Shown here piece after piece: positions 18,405-27,341 of a stretch of DNA of 64,000 nucleotides. Origin of the DNA: Sulfitobacter sediminilitoris (lineage in GTDB: Bacteria > Pseudomonadota > Alphaproteobacteria > Rhodobacterales > Rhodobacteraceae). Both the position numbers and the translations under genes were made by a program. Numbering within the stretch: the stretch's first letter is position 1; every line of letters starts with the position of its first letter. The DNA lies in contig NZ_JAABNT010000004.1 in NCBI RefSeq assembly GCF_010667575.1, positions 1 to 64,000 on the forward strand, in the 5' to 3' direction. The notes under the pieces were generated by a model. It was not told where the DNA came from and made no database searches. It saw only the letters and a program-made list of their open reading frames with translations.

Positions 18405-18722
18405 CAGGCTTGATGAAGACATCTGACCGAAACTCTCAGATGACCGCACATCGCAGCATTGCTGCCGTTGCCGATGTCGCCACACAACACGCTGTCTTCG
18501 ACCGCGTTCCCAAACACTGTGTTGTAGAGCCATGCACAAACACTGTGGGCAAACAGTGTGTTGCGAACACTGTGTTCAACACCGCGATTCCAAACACTGT
18601 GTTCAACACAGTCTTTCAGCCCGCAAATCCACCCAGCAACGCACGAAAAACTGTGCGATGAGTGTGCAACGCAGGAAGTGAAAACTGTGCGATGCTCAAG
18701 CGACTTATTTTTATGGCTAAAG
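18405..18722. repeat. array module E (arm of attachment site)
   Basis: Hairpin CATCTGA-N9-TCAGATG at 18420-18442, then the AACACTGTG/TGTGTT repeats including the perfect palindrome CTGTGTTCAACACAG (18597-18611). TGTGCGAT is at 18652-18659 and 18686-18693, again 34 bp apart and 37 bp from the tRNA core. After the core (18771-18877) nothing recognisable precedes the mscS-like stop codon. Confidence 0.8.
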
Positions 18723-18770
18723 TGGTGCCCGGGGGCGGAATCGAACCACCGACACGAGGATTTTCAATCC
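18723..18770 (-). other. partial tRNA-Phe (3' half): attachment-site core E
   Basis: 48 nt identical to 35201-35248 of the intact tRNA-Phe, then divergence (CAAGCTTG). Like D, it lacks the second arm found at A and F. Confidence 0.9.
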
Positions 18771-18877
18771 CAAGCTTGAAAAGTTGTGTCAGGACGCGGC
18801 CTGCAGGCTTAACGAAATCCAATACCGAGAAATGTCGTTGGCCGACGAATAACCACCCAAAAAAACTTCCAATGATT

Positions 18878-21217
18878 TCACGTCTCTTCTTTGACAATTT
18901 GGATCGTCCTGGTCGGGAATGCGAAGCTCACCCCGACCTGCTTCGCCAAATCCACAATGTCTGCAATGAGGGCAGAGCGCACCGCCACCTGATCGTCGTA
19001 GTTGGAGACGAATACAAAACACCGGCACTCGATCTCAATGGCGGACTCTCCAAAGTCCTTTAGCCCCACATAGCAGTCTTTGGCATCAGCGCTTGGTTGC
19101 CGCAAAATCATGGCGCGCAGTTCTTCGATGAACTGATCCAATTTCTGGCGCGGGGTGTCGTAGGTCAAACCAATCGAGAGGTCGATACGGCGGCGTACGC
19201 GCAATCCCCAGTTCACGATGACCTGATCGCTCAACTGGGCGTTTGGGATGATCATCACAGTGTCGTCGAGCCGCTTTAGCCGCGTGGAGCGTATGCCAAC
19301 AGTCTCGACCGTTGCGAGTTGACCGTGAGTCTCGATCAGATCGCCACGCCGGAAGGGCCGATCGGTGAGGAGAAGTATCCCGCCGAGTACGTTCGACACC
19401 GTCTCGCGTGCTGCAAATGCCAGGGCGAGGCCACCAACACCCAAACCCGCCAGAACGCCCTCGTAAGGAAGATCGACGATTTCTGCGAGCAGAAGCAAAC
19501 CTACCGTAATCAGGGCCAGCTTGATGATGCCGATCGCCATCGCGGTTACGATCTCATCGGCATAACCTACTGTAGACGCAGCCCTGCGCTGAAAGAAGGT
19601 TCCTATCATGCCGGTCGCGAGGACTGCGAACCAGGTCGCACCTATGACCGCCGCTACAGAGACGAGCGTGTGCAGCGCGGCGAGCGGCGTCTCAATGATC
19701 CCAATTATGCTGAAGCCCCAAACAAGGACCAGACTGCCGAGGGTCAGCCTTGCCGCCTGAACCAGGCCTTTGCTTTGAAGAGTAGGTGCATCGGCTGCGT
19801 CATCGTCGGCTTCGGCCCGTGTCTTTGGTGCCAGAAGACCGAGAAGTGCAGCCAAAACGGAGGCAGCCACAACCATCAGCAGGATCGCCAGCCATTGCCA
19901 GTTCTCTATCACCACAGCGCGGTTTAGTAGGGCTGGGGACGTATCCCGGATGCGCTCTCGCAGAGAGAAGAACTGTGTCAGCGGTTGGCTCGGCGGGATG
20001 CCTTCGGCCATTGGAAGGCTTTGCATAGCCGAATAGAGCGCAGGCAAGTTGCGCAGTGTTTCTGCATCGAAAGCCCATCGGTCGGGCGCATCTTCGTCCT
20101 CCGCCGGCATCCGCGCGATCACAATGTCCCCAACAGGATGCGCATAGTGGACATAGGGCGTTGTCCGATTTGGATTGTTGGGAATCTCCTGAAGGAAGAC
20201 AAAACCGGCGCGGTCGAGGACGTTCTTCAGATAGTCCGCCAACAATGGTCCTTCCGCACTGTGCAGGTGGTCAGGCAGCATGGACAGGTCCAGCGTCGAC
20301 AAAACCGCTTCCCGTCCCGCCCCGTCCCAATCATGAATCCCGAACAGGAACCTTTGCATGACGCCGCGCGGGGAATTCTCCATGGCGGTCTTGGCTGCAG
20401 CCACGTTGGGCTCACCAAGCGCGTTGAGATAGCGCCTGAGGGCAGCTGAAAGAGTTTCCGCGTCCTCTACAAGTAGTCGCCAACCGCCGTCACCAGCTCG
20501 CACGAACCGCAAATCGTAGGACGCCTCGGTTCCATCAAGCGCGATAGTGAACGCGGCAATGTCGGCTTCGAGACGCGCTGGCGCATCGTAAACCCGGAAG
20601 GTCGACAGATCGATGATATCCCAAAGCAGCGCTTGGCGATGGCGCAGCGTGTTCGCCGGGGCTTCGCCTCCTTCGAACTCGAGAAGAGTCCGGGCAAAGC
20701 GCAGAGCGTCCACATCTCCGCCGATCAGGAAATCACTCACAGATGCGACAATCGATTGGAGCGTCTCCCGTGGAGATGCATCGCCAGTAAGCAGGCGCTC
20801 ACCTGCCCCGTCTGATCGGCGTCCGTTCCACCACTCTCCAGTGTCGAAGCGTCCTGTGAAACTCCCGCCATCGTCCGAGATTGCAAAGATTAGCTGCCCG
20901 CTGACCTGATCCTCAAACCAACGGCCACGCAAGATTTGCCCGTCGACCTGCCCCTCAATAAGACCGCTGCCAGGCTCATAAGTGCCGGTCACGGAGCTGC
21001 CTTCCTGCTGCAGCTCGACTACCGCCGCCCCGTCACGCCAGAACGTGTCCCAGCGACCCGACCAGTCGGGGGAGGACTGTGCGAGCACTGCGCTCGCAGA
21101 TATCGTAACAAAGATACATGCTAGGAAGAGATAAAACGAAAGGCAAAGAGTCTTAAGAGGCTTTGCCGGATTACCCGCCTCTTTCACAAAGAACACAGCA
21201 GCGAGAAAGCGGAGCAT
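18878..21217 (-). CDS. MscS-family mechanosensitive channel protein with exported N-terminal domain
   Basis: 779 residues. A signal-type segment (LCLSFYLFLACIFVTISASAVLAQ) leads into a ~380-residue extracytoplasmic part rich in beta structure (WSGRWDTFWRDGAAVVELQQ, GRWFEDQVSGQLIF). Several membrane helices follow (WLAILLMVVAASVLAALLGLL, FSIIGIIETPLAALHTLVSV, IIKLALITVGLLLLAEIVD). The pore-type helix and beta domain are GVLAGLGVGGLALAFAARET and RPFRRGDLIET, typical of MscS. The C-terminal cytoplasmic domain ends DLAKQVGVSFAFPTRTI, the standard MscS ending. It likely relieves osmotic downshock. RBS AGAGGAAAC precedes ATG 21217. Confidence 0.88.
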   Translation of the reverse strand: MLRFLAAVFFVKEAGNPAKPLKTLCLSFYLFLACIFVTISASAVLAQSSPDWSGRWDTFWRDGAAVVELQQEGSSVTGTYEPGSGLIEGQVDGQILRGRWFEDQVSGQLIFAISDDGGSFTGRFDTGEWWNGRRSDGAGERLLTGDASPRETLQSIVASVSDFLIGGDVDALRFARTLLEFEGGEAPANTLRHRQALLWDIIDLSTFRVYDAPARLEADIAAFTIALDGTEASYDLRFVRAGDGGWRLLVEDAETLSAALRRYLNALGEPNVAAAKTAMENSPRGVMQRFLFGIHDWDGAGREAVLSTLDLSMLPDHLHSAEGPLLADYLKNVLDRAGFVFLQEIPNNPNRTTPYVHYAHPVGDIVIARMPAEDEDAPDRWAFDAETLRNLPALYSAMQSLPMAEGIPPSQPLTQFFSLRERIRDTSPALLNRAVVIENWQWLAILLMVVAASVLAALLGLLAPKTRAEADDDAADAPTLQSKGLVQAARLTLGSLVLVWGFSIIGIIETPLAALHTLVSVAAVIGATWFAVLATGMIGTFFQRRAASTVGYADEIVTAMAIGIIKLALITVGLLLLAEIVDLPYEGVLAGLGVGGLALAFAARETVSNVLGGILLLTDRPFRRGDLIETHGQLATVETVGIRSTRLKRLDDTVMIIPNAQLSDQVIVNWGLRVRRRIDLSIGLTYDTPRQKLDQFIEELRAMILRQPSADAKDCYVGLKDFGESAIEIECRCFVFVSNYDDQVAVRSALIADIVDLAKQVGVSFAFPTRTIQIVKEET

Positions 21218-21502
21218 GCGTTTCCTCTTCAGGAAGTGGGTCAGTATCTTTTCCGATTTCGATGTAATCTATCTCGAATAACCTGCCCCTCAAGCGTTGA
21301 GCTGTCCGGCTGCAGTCAATATCGCCGTGCGGCGGAAATTTCAGTCTTTCCGACTGACAACCTCCACCGCACGACTTCCACTTTCAGTACTCCGCTGAAC
21401 TGATCGAGACGAGAGCAACGCCAAAATAGATCAATTTGCGGCAGCCTTTAGCGATTCCATCACCTCCGCACATTCAGCAGCTCCACCGACGACTGACGTG
21501 CC

Positions 21503-21742
21503 CTAGGGCAGCCCGTCAGTGCCGGCCAGTTCCTGCGCAGCCCGCATGAGAAGCTGATCGACCTGTTCGGCCGTCACGAGGCCCTCGGCCTGCGCTGCCT
21601 GCACCGTCGAGCAGATGCCAGCGCTGAGCCCTGTGCCAATCCCGATCCCGGCAGCCGTGCCCCCGATGAGCGATCCCCCGACGACCGCACCCCCGACTGC
21701 ACCGACAACCAGTCCGATGAGTCCAACGATTACCTTATTCAT
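21503..21742 (-). CDS. small glycine-rich membrane protein
   Basis: 79 residues: MNKVIVGLIGLVVGAVGGAV... with a glycine-zipper-like hydrophobic half (GGSLIGGTAAGIGIGTGLSAG) and an acidic amphipathic C-terminal half (AEGLVTAEQVDQLLMRAAQEL). RBS AGAAGGAAGAACTCT is present. Probably an inner-membrane or lipid-associated small protein. No family assigned. It follows the SH3 protein in the same direction after 80 bp, so co-transcription is plausible. Confidence 0.6.
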   Translation of the reverse strand: MNKVIVGLIGLVVGAVGGAVVGGSLIGGTAAGIGIGTGLSAGICSTVQAAQAEGLVTAEQVDQLLMRAAQELAGTDGLP

Positions 21743-21822
21743 AGAGTTCTTCCTTCTGTTTCAGTTTTTATGGGAGGTATGGCCCGTCGCGCGCTCCAGT
21801 GCACGGGCCACGGTCGTGAGCT

Positions 21823-22968
21823 TCAGTTCCGCATCGACATCGGACGCGTCGTGGAGCCGTCGCTATAGGCGATGCACTGCCACGGCGCGCGCTGCGGTCC
21901 GACACCCACCAACACCTCCGTGCCGGCTTGTGAGAAGGAGGAACCAAGCAGAACGACATCGGGATTGTTCGTCTCGATGGTCACGGCACGCAGACACGCC
22001 TGCTCTTGCACAGACACGGCCGGGGGCGAGTTTGGAGGAGATGTTGCCGCCGCGCTCAGGTAGCGGCCAGCGACCCAGCCGCGTTCGCGCATGTCCGTTA
22101 TCATCTCGATCTCGCACCACCGCGTATTTCCCGCGCGTTGGCAGCCGATCACGTTGACTGGGTCACCATTGGCCAATGCACCCACGATTGGGTTCCCGGT
22201 ACCCGGCCCGCTTCGTACGTTCAAGACGTCGTCCGAAGGCACGCCGGCAACACGCATCACGTTTGCGGAATCTACTGCAGGGCGGGTGGATGCCGACGGG
22301 GCAGCAGCCTCGCGCAGGTACTGGCTGGCTGCCCAGCCGGTCACACCTCCGCCCACCTGGCTGACCTGGCACCAAACGCGGCCTTCACTGCGCCGACATC
22401 CCATATTGCGAACGACGGTGCCGTTCAGCAGCCCCATCACCACTTGGGCGTTCGTGGAGGGCGCCGCGCGGACGTTGAGACTCTGCGACACGCCGAAGAC
22501 CTCCCAGAAGTCAGGGCCCCCGGAGAGGCCGTCAGCGAAATCCTGACTCGGTGCTGCGCCCCCAATTCTAACGTTCAGCGTATAATTTGTGCTCTCGTTG
22601 CGGCGTGCCGCGTTCCGATTGATGAACACCTGCACCCTATAGTCACCATTGCTCGGCAGGACTCCGTCAAACCTCAGCCCATTCGTCGCGGCGACGTACA
22701 TCGCAGCGCCTTGGCCAGGACGATTGCCTGGAGCGAAGATGTTGAAATAGGTCGACGGGTTCGACGGGAACATCTCGACGACCATGCGTTGCCCAGCACG
22801 TGCGCCAAGTAGGTATTCGACGCTTTCGTAGCCTGTCAGGCTCGCATTGATGGTCGTGCCGCTCTGTCCGGCCGGAAATTGAATCCTCTCGACGATAGCC
22901 TGCTGAGCAGCCGCCATCTGGACACATGCAAGAGTGAACGCGCATGCAAATAATTGAATTAGCTTCAT
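21823..22968 (-). CDS. exported protein with two bacterial SH3-type domains
   Basis: 381 residues with a signal peptide (MKLIQLFACAFTLACVQMAAAQ). An N-terminal ~120-residue beta-rich domain (FPAGQSGTTINASLTGYESVEY...) resembles inhibitor-like or PPC-like domains. Two SH3b units follow: SLNVRAAPSTNAQVVMGLLNG with WCQVSQVGGGVTGWAASQYL, and DVLNVRSGPGTGNPIVGALANG with WCEIEMITDMRERGWVAGRYL. The C-terminal ~60 residues match the downstream lipoprotein. Start 22968 fits the signal peptide, with GGGTGAG just before. SH3b pairs often bind cell-wall or protein ligands in the periplasm. Confidence 0.82.
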   Translation of the reverse strand: MKLIQLFACAFTLACVQMAAAQQAIVERIQFPAGQSGTTINASLTGYESVEYLLGARAGQRMVVEMFPSNPSTYFNIFAPGNRPGQGAAMYVAATNGLRFDGVLPSNGDYRVQVFINRNAARRNESTNYTLNVRIGGAAPSQDFADGLSGGPDFWEVFGVSQSLNVRAAPSTNAQVVMGLLNGTVVRNMGCRRSEGRVWCQVSQVGGGVTGWAASQYLREAAAPSASTRPAVDSANVMRVAGVPSDDVLNVRSGPGTGNPIVGALANGDPVNVIGCQRAGNTRWCEIEMITDMRERGWVAGRYLSAAATSPPNSPPAVSVQEQACLRAVTIETNNPDVVLLGSSFSQAGTEVLVGVGPQRAPWQCIAYSDGSTTRPMSMRN

Positions 22969-23061
22969 GTTTCTCACCCAAAGTTGCGCATTTTTCTCGG
23001 GAGCACCGCAGTCGATCGGCACCAAAGCAAACGCTTCCGCATCAGTCGTGTTCAGGCCCCT

Positions 23062-23376
23062 TTACAGGGTGCCTTCGTTCGTTATCGACATAATGCCCGC
23101 CGTGGTCCCGTCCTGATATGCGATGCAGTTCCAAGTTCCTGTTCCTCCAACCAGCAGGATCACCTCGGTGCCTGCTTCTGAGAACGTGGAGCTCTGAACC
23201 ACCGCATCCGTGTTACCCGTCACGCCACGGACGTCGCGCACGCAGGCGGCACGGGCCTGCGCATCCGGAGCATTGGCGGCGTTCAGGTCCGACGCACCAA
23301 TGTCGGTCATGTCGATACAGCCTGACAGTCCAGAGACCGCGAATGCGGACGCCACAATCTTGAACTTGGCTCTCAT
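23062..23376 (-). CDS. small lipoprotein sharing a domain with the SH3 protein
   Basis: 104 residues. The signal ends in a lipobox (AVSGLSGC), so the mature protein is probably lipid-anchored. The mature part (ACVRDVRGVTGNTDAVV...SSTFSEAGTEVILLVG...WNCIAYQDGT) aligns throughout with the last 60 residues of the neighbour at 21823 (ACLRAVTIETNNPDVVL...SSFSQAGTEVLVGVG...WQCIAYSDGS). The two conserved cysteines could form a disulfide. The shared domain is not one I can name. It lies 93 bp upstream of the SH3 gene on the same strand. Confidence 0.75.
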   Translation of the reverse strand: MRAKFKIVASAFAVSGLSGCIDMTDIGASDLNAANAPDAQARAACVRDVRGVTGNTDAVVQSSTFSEAGTEVILLVGGTGTWNCIAYQDGTTAGIMSITNEGTL

Positions 23377-23573
23377 ATGTCATCTCTTCCTTGTCATGTT
23401 CGATATGTTCAGGAGCCAGCACATACCGAGGGGAAACGAACAGTCGAACGTCGCGGTAAAGCTGTTGACGACCCCGCGAATGCATACGCGCATCCTCAGT
23501 TAACAGCTTCCCGCGTCCTGATCGTTACATCAGAGTCTCACAATTCAGATTTGACGACCGGTCGCGCGCGGAC

Positions 23574-24623
23574 CTAGCCCGTCGTTCGCGCGATGGCTTT
23601 GAGAGACCATCGCAAGGTGTCTTCGAGATCATTGGGATCGTTAACCGGCGCCAAGTCCGGGACCAATGTGCTGGGGATCAGCTTGCTGGCCTCGCTGGGT
23701 CGCACCCCGAAACGGTTCTGGAATGCGTCACTGAAATGCGCCGTAGAGCTGAAGCCCATCTCGGAGGCCAGTTCGCTCACATGGCCGCGCCGTTGCGGCT
23801 GACCAGCCAAGGCATCGTGGGCGCGGTCCAGCTTTACTCCCAATCTGAAACGTCCAAGCCCACCGTCATCCGCGAAGGCTCGGAAAACGCTGGCGCGCGA
23901 CACTCCGAAGTCCCTCGCCACCGATTCCGCCGACACGTCTTGTGATATAGGGGTTTCCAAAGCAAAACGGCGCATGGCAGTGATGGTCGCCGCCCTTACG
24001 TCGGCCCTTCGACTCACACCCAGAGCGCCATTCAGTGCAGCCTCAAGGGCAGCCAAAAGGCCCGCATTGTCGGCGACGCCTTTCTCCAGAGACGCGTAAT
24101 ACGCCTTGATCGAATAATTCAAAATGCGGCCTGCTGGAGTTTTGCCTTTGATCGTGCGTGCGATCGGGTGCTCTGACGGGCGATAACCGATAAGTGCGTG
24201 GGGTATGATCAGCGTCTTTTGGCTATGCCTGGCATAGCGGGCGCTCCAGGGGCGTGATTGGTCAATGAAATGAACATCGCCCGGGCGCAAAAGATATTGT
24301 CCGGGCCCCGACGCCTCCTGGATTTCGGCATGACCGGCTTCATAAACCCGGACTTTGACATAGGGCGCTCTGCCCCTACCACGTGTTGCGGCCACAGCGT
24401 CAATGCGGTGCGCGCTAGCTGAAAATTGGCTAGCAACAATGTCATCCAGCACCCAAAGTTTGGATTTTAGGTCCAACCCGTTGCCGTTAGGCACACGGCC
24501 GACCCGATAGGAAGCAGGCGACACTTGCTGCCAATAGTCGTGCTGCATATCTGAGGGCGCTCCGCGGAGGTCGAGACTTATCAGCATGTCTTCAGTACTT
24601 CCCGCAGATGTCAGTTCCAGCAA
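23574..24623 (-). CDS. AraC-family transcriptional regulator
   Basis: 349 residues. An N-terminal sensing half of the AraC-binding-like type contains RPGDVHFIDQSRPWSARYARHSQKTLIIP. A C-terminal double helix-turn-helix has the first helix pair in ISQDVSAESVARDFGVSRASVFRAF and the second in RRGHVSELASEMGFSSTAHFSDAFQNRFGVRPSE, the AraC signature. The ligand is unknown. It is the promoter-proximal gene of the minus-strand block of element 2 and may control the lipoprotein, SH3 and channel genes after it. It adjoins module F. Confidence 0.88.
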   Translation of the reverse strand: MLELTSAGSTEDMLISLDLRGAPSDMQHDYWQQVSPASYRVGRVPNGNGLDLKSKLWVLDDIVASQFSASAHRIDAVAATRGRGRAPYVKVRVYEAGHAEIQEASGPGQYLLRPGDVHFIDQSRPWSARYARHSQKTLIIPHALIGYRPSEHPIARTIKGKTPAGRILNYSIKAYYASLEKGVADNAGLLAALEAALNGALGVSRRADVRAATITAMRRFALETPISQDVSAESVARDFGVSRASVFRAFADDGGLGRFRLGVKLDRAHDALAGQPQRRGHVSELASEMGFSSTAHFSDAFQNRFGVRPSEASKLIPSTLVPDLAPVNDPNDLEDTLRWSLKAIARTTG

Positions 24624-24889
24624 GATGTGTCAGCGCAAGAAATATCCGGCGGACTTCGGGTATCAGCATTCCCCAAAAGAGTCGAGCTCCCCGCATAGCT
24701 CGATTTAGGATTGTCCAGGCACCCGTCCAGCGCCGAAGACTTGTCCCCAACGTGGCCGTAATCTGCAGTGCCATAGAATTGGGACGAGGTCTTCGTTGCG
24801 TCCCGCTGCTTTAAGATGCAGGCAGCTTTAACGCTCTCACTTCCTACGACATGAGATGTTGGACCAATCCTGATAGGACAGCGGCGCAG

Positions 24890-25102
24890 AAGACTGTGTG
24901 GGAAAACCGTGTTCGAGTTACTGTGGGGCAAAGGCTGTGTTCCACTTGCTGTGGCCAACACATTGATTCCAAACACTGTGTTCAACACAGCTTTCCTGCC
25001 AGCCCAGCGCCAGTTCAACGCACCACAAAACTGTGCGATGAGTGTGTAACGCATTAAGTGAAAACTGTGCGATGACTAAATTATTGATTTTGCTTTGAAA
25101 AG
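24890..25102. repeat. array module F (arm of attachment site)
   Basis: The hairpin part is absent, and the AACACTGTG block is more diverged than elsewhere but recognisable (ACATTGATTCCAAACACTGTG, CAACACAG). TGTGCGAT at 25032-25039 and 25066-25073 keeps the 34 bp and 37 bp spacings. The stretch 24624-24889 between the AraC start and this module shows nothing I can name. Confidence 0.78.
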
Positions 25103-25147
25103 TGGTGCCCGGGGGCGGAATCGAACCACCGACACGAGGATTTTCAA
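25103..25147 (-). other. partial tRNA-Phe (3' half): attachment-site core F
   Basis: 45 nt identical to the fragment at 1707 and to 35201-35245 of the intact tRNA-Phe. The match ends in the anticodon loop, followed by the second arm. With the intact tRNA it bounds the innermost, and so probably latest, integrated element. Confidence 0.92.
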
Positions 25148-25320
25148 GACTTGTGTTTATTTTAAAGCATTGATTTTAAATGGATATTTGGGGCAAATTT
25201 GAGGTGTGCGATAAACTGTGCGATGCGACAATGCTGCGGTAGTTTGGGCAAACACTGTGTTGAACACACTAACTTGAAACACTGTGCTTGAACACACTTT
25301 CAGCAACAGTGTTTGGAAGC
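25148..25320. repeat. second arm of attachment site F
   Basis: Nearly identical to 1752-1925: the same AT-rich opening, TGTGCGAT at 25205-25212 and 25217-25224 (offsets +102 and +114 from the core start), then the same AACACTGTG/TGTGTT repeats. The 120 bp up to the next gene at 25441 are otherwise featureless. Marks the outer end of element 1. Confidence 0.78.
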
Positions 25321-25440
25321 ATGTATCTGTGCCAGCATTCGCTGCGTGTGTCGCTCGAAAGCGGTGCTTCAGCTCACACTCGTCAGCGCAAACGACCTTC
25401 TTGTGTTATGATGCGGAATTGGTAGCGCTGAAGGGCCGTC

Positions 25441-26010
25441 ATGAATGTCTTAGTCGTCTTCGATCATCCGAGACGGAAATCGCTGTCAGGCGCTGTGCTT
25501 GAACAGTTCGTGCTAGGCTTAGAGGAAAGCGGGAACACTCCAGAGATCGCGGACTTGCACGCTGAGCGATTTGATCCCCGCATGCCCGTTGAAGATGAGC
25601 CAAATCTAAGTGGTGGCGCACAATCCTATACCGAAGCCGTGCAACGCGAACAGGCCCGTGTGGAGAGAAACGATGCGGTTGCCTTCATCTTTCCAGTTTG
25701 GTGGTGGTCACTGCCTGCGACGACCAAGGGTTGGATTGACAGGGTCTGGAATGCCGATTGGGCTTACGGGAAGCAAAAGCTGACGCTTGACCGAGCACTG
25801 TTGGTTGGTCTCGCAGCTACTGGGTCCGCGTCGTTCAAGAAGCGCGGCTATACGACTGCTATGGAGACGCAGTTGGTTGTCGGAGTGATGAACTTTTGCG
25901 GTATCACGAACGCCAGATTGGAACTCCTCCACGATACCTTGGAAGGCGACGACGAAAGGCAGGCGCTTCTCGTGAAAGCGAGAGCTCTAGGGCGTACATT
26001 CGCAGACTGA
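25441..26010 (+). CDS. NAD(P)H-dependent quinone reductase-like flavoprotein
   Basis: 189 residues of the flavodoxin-like NQO/MdaB/KefF type. The N-terminal VLVVFDHPRRKSLSGAVL is the FMN/FAD phosphate loop. PVWWWSLPATTKGWIDRVWN carries the aromatic flavin-facing motif, and ADWAYG follows as in the family. A C-terminal YTTAMETQLVVGVMNFCGI helix completes the fold. Likely a two-electron reductase of quinones or electrophiles in the cytoplasm. First gene inside the outer end of element 1; upstream there is only the arm DNA, so its promoter would lie there. Confidence 0.87.
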   Translation: MNVLVVFDHPRRKSLSGAVLEQFVLGLEESGNTPEIADLHAERFDPRMPVEDEPNLSGGAQSYTEAVQREQARVERNDAVAFIFPVWWWSLPATTKGWIDRVWNADWAYGKQKLTLDRALLVGLAATGSASFKKRGYTTAMETQLVVGVMNFCGITNARLELLHDTLEGDDERQALLVKARALGRTFAD

Positions 26011-26251
26011 GAGGATTTTGGACAAGGCCGCAGTGGAGACACATGCAATGCCGCCGACCTAAATGTCCAAGCGGTCAATCGCTGCGGTTTGCTCCAGTAG
26101 CTGCTTTGCGGACGAACCTGTCACTCGTGGAACGACTAACCTACAGCCTGACAGGCTGACCAGCATTGATACGAAATCACATTCAATAATTGACATATTT
26201 CCTTTTTGTGAAACGATAGCTCCACTCAAACAAGAAAAGGGGAGGTCTGTG

Positions 26252-27214
26252 ATGAAGTTCATTCACAGTGTCGCATTCGCGGCATCAATCGCAATTATGG
26301 GATCAGTCTCGAATGCCCAGGACGATGCCGGATTGAACAAAGATTACCGGACGTTTCATTCAGACGGGACAATCGAATACGGCGAGATCGGAGACAGCTA
26401 CAACTCGGACCTCGTAATGTATCTCGCCGGAAACCAGTTTATGGTGATGGAAGAACTCATCCAAGATTTCCAGTCGCTGAACTCCGACATCAAGACAATT
26501 TACGTAGAGACAATCCCACCGGGGCAAATCCTAAACGGTCAAATCCTGAAGCAGGGTCAGATCAACGATCAGGACACTGCGATGAACCCCGACCTCTACG
26601 CCTCGGTAAACCTCAATCACCTGAAGAAACTCGCAGGGATGGGGAAGATGAATGACTACATGATCTACATCCACAACAAGCTCGAACTCATGGTGGCTGC
26701 CGGGAACCCAAAAGGGATAAAAGGGCCTGAAGACCTTGCACGGGATGATCTTGTCCAGTCGCATCCCAATCCACTGACCGAGGGGATTTTCCGTTTCTAT
26801 GGCTCTGAGATGCTCAAGGATATGGGGCTTTACGAGCAGGTCACTGCCAATGCCGAGTGTAAAAGTTGTTGGGCAATCGAAGGCAAGACATGGTTCACCT
26901 CACGTCACCACCGCGAGACGCCGCAGCGGATCGAAGACGGCGAAGCGGATGTGGGCATTGTATGGACAACGGAAGTGATCGAGGCCAAGGCGGAGGGTCG
27001 GGCGATCGAAGGTGTTGCTATCCCAGCGCCCCTGAACAAGCAGGACAAGGTCAGCTACGCTATTGGAGCGCTGAGTGAGGGACGCAACCCCTACAATGCC
27101 TACCGGTTCTTGTCCTATCTCGGCACCGACCGAGCGCAGGGAATCTACGCGTCTTACGGCTTTGTACCGGCCAGCACCGAAGAACTTAAACTGAAGCCAC
27201 TCGTGACAAACTGA
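26252..27214 (+). CDS. periplasmic substrate-binding protein (molybdate-type PBP2 fold)
   Basis: 320 residues. Start 26252 gives a clean signal peptide (MKFIHSVAFAASIAIMGSVSNAQ) and follows GGGGAGG. The mature protein has two-lobe PBP2 features: DLVMYLAGNQFMVMEELIQDF in lobe 1, a NKLELMVAAGNPKGIKGPED segment, and the lobe-2 stretch ADVGIVWTTEVIEAK near the C-terminus. This pattern fits ModA-like binding proteins. Two nearby cysteines (AECKSCWAIEG) are unusual for that group. No ABC permease or ATPase is encoded nearby, so it may work with a remote transporter or as a sensor. The DsrE-like gene follows after 127 bp. Confidence 0.78.
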   Translation: MKFIHSVAFAASIAIMGSVSNAQDDAGLNKDYRTFHSDGTIEYGEIGDSYNSDLVMYLAGNQFMVMEELIQDFQSLNSDIKTIYVETIPPGQILNGQILKQGQINDQDTAMNPDLYASVNLNHLKKLAGMGKMNDYMIYIHNKLELMVAAGNPKGIKGPEDLARDDLVQSHPNPLTEGIFRFYGSEMLKDMGLYEQVTANAECKSCWAIEGKTWFTSRHHRETPQRIEDGEADVGIVWTTEVIEAKAEGRAIEGVAIPAPLNKQDKVSYAIGALSEGRNPYNAYRFLSYLGTDRAQGIYASYGFVPASTEELKLKPLVTN

Positions 27215-27341
27215 AAGGAGGCGGTGCGGTCTTTCACAGTTCGCACCCTCCGCCAAACAGATGAACAGGACCGGGGTCAATTCTGAGCTCCAACCGGTCA
27301 TTCATCAAATGAAGCCCTTAGGGGCATTTTGGGAGGAAAAC

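Larger units (their letters stand above)
14053..18722. mobile_element. array element 3 (about 4.7 kb)
   Basis: Bounded by tRNA-Phe fragments at 14053 and 18723 with module E at its high end. Cargo: a BTAD/TPR regulator, a DUF4242 protein and a cyclase-TPR protein. The second arm expected at its low end is missing and there is no integrase, so the low end is probably deleted. Confidence 0.65.
18723..25102. mobile_element. array element 2 (about 6.4 kb)
   Basis: Bounded by tRNA-Phe fragments at 18723 and 25103 with module F at its high end. All five genes (MscS-type channel, small glycine-rich protein, SH3-domain exported protein, lipoprotein, AraC regulator) are on the minus strand, so the set may be one regulated surface/envelope group. 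There is no integrase, and the second arm is missing at the low end. Confidence 0.65.
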
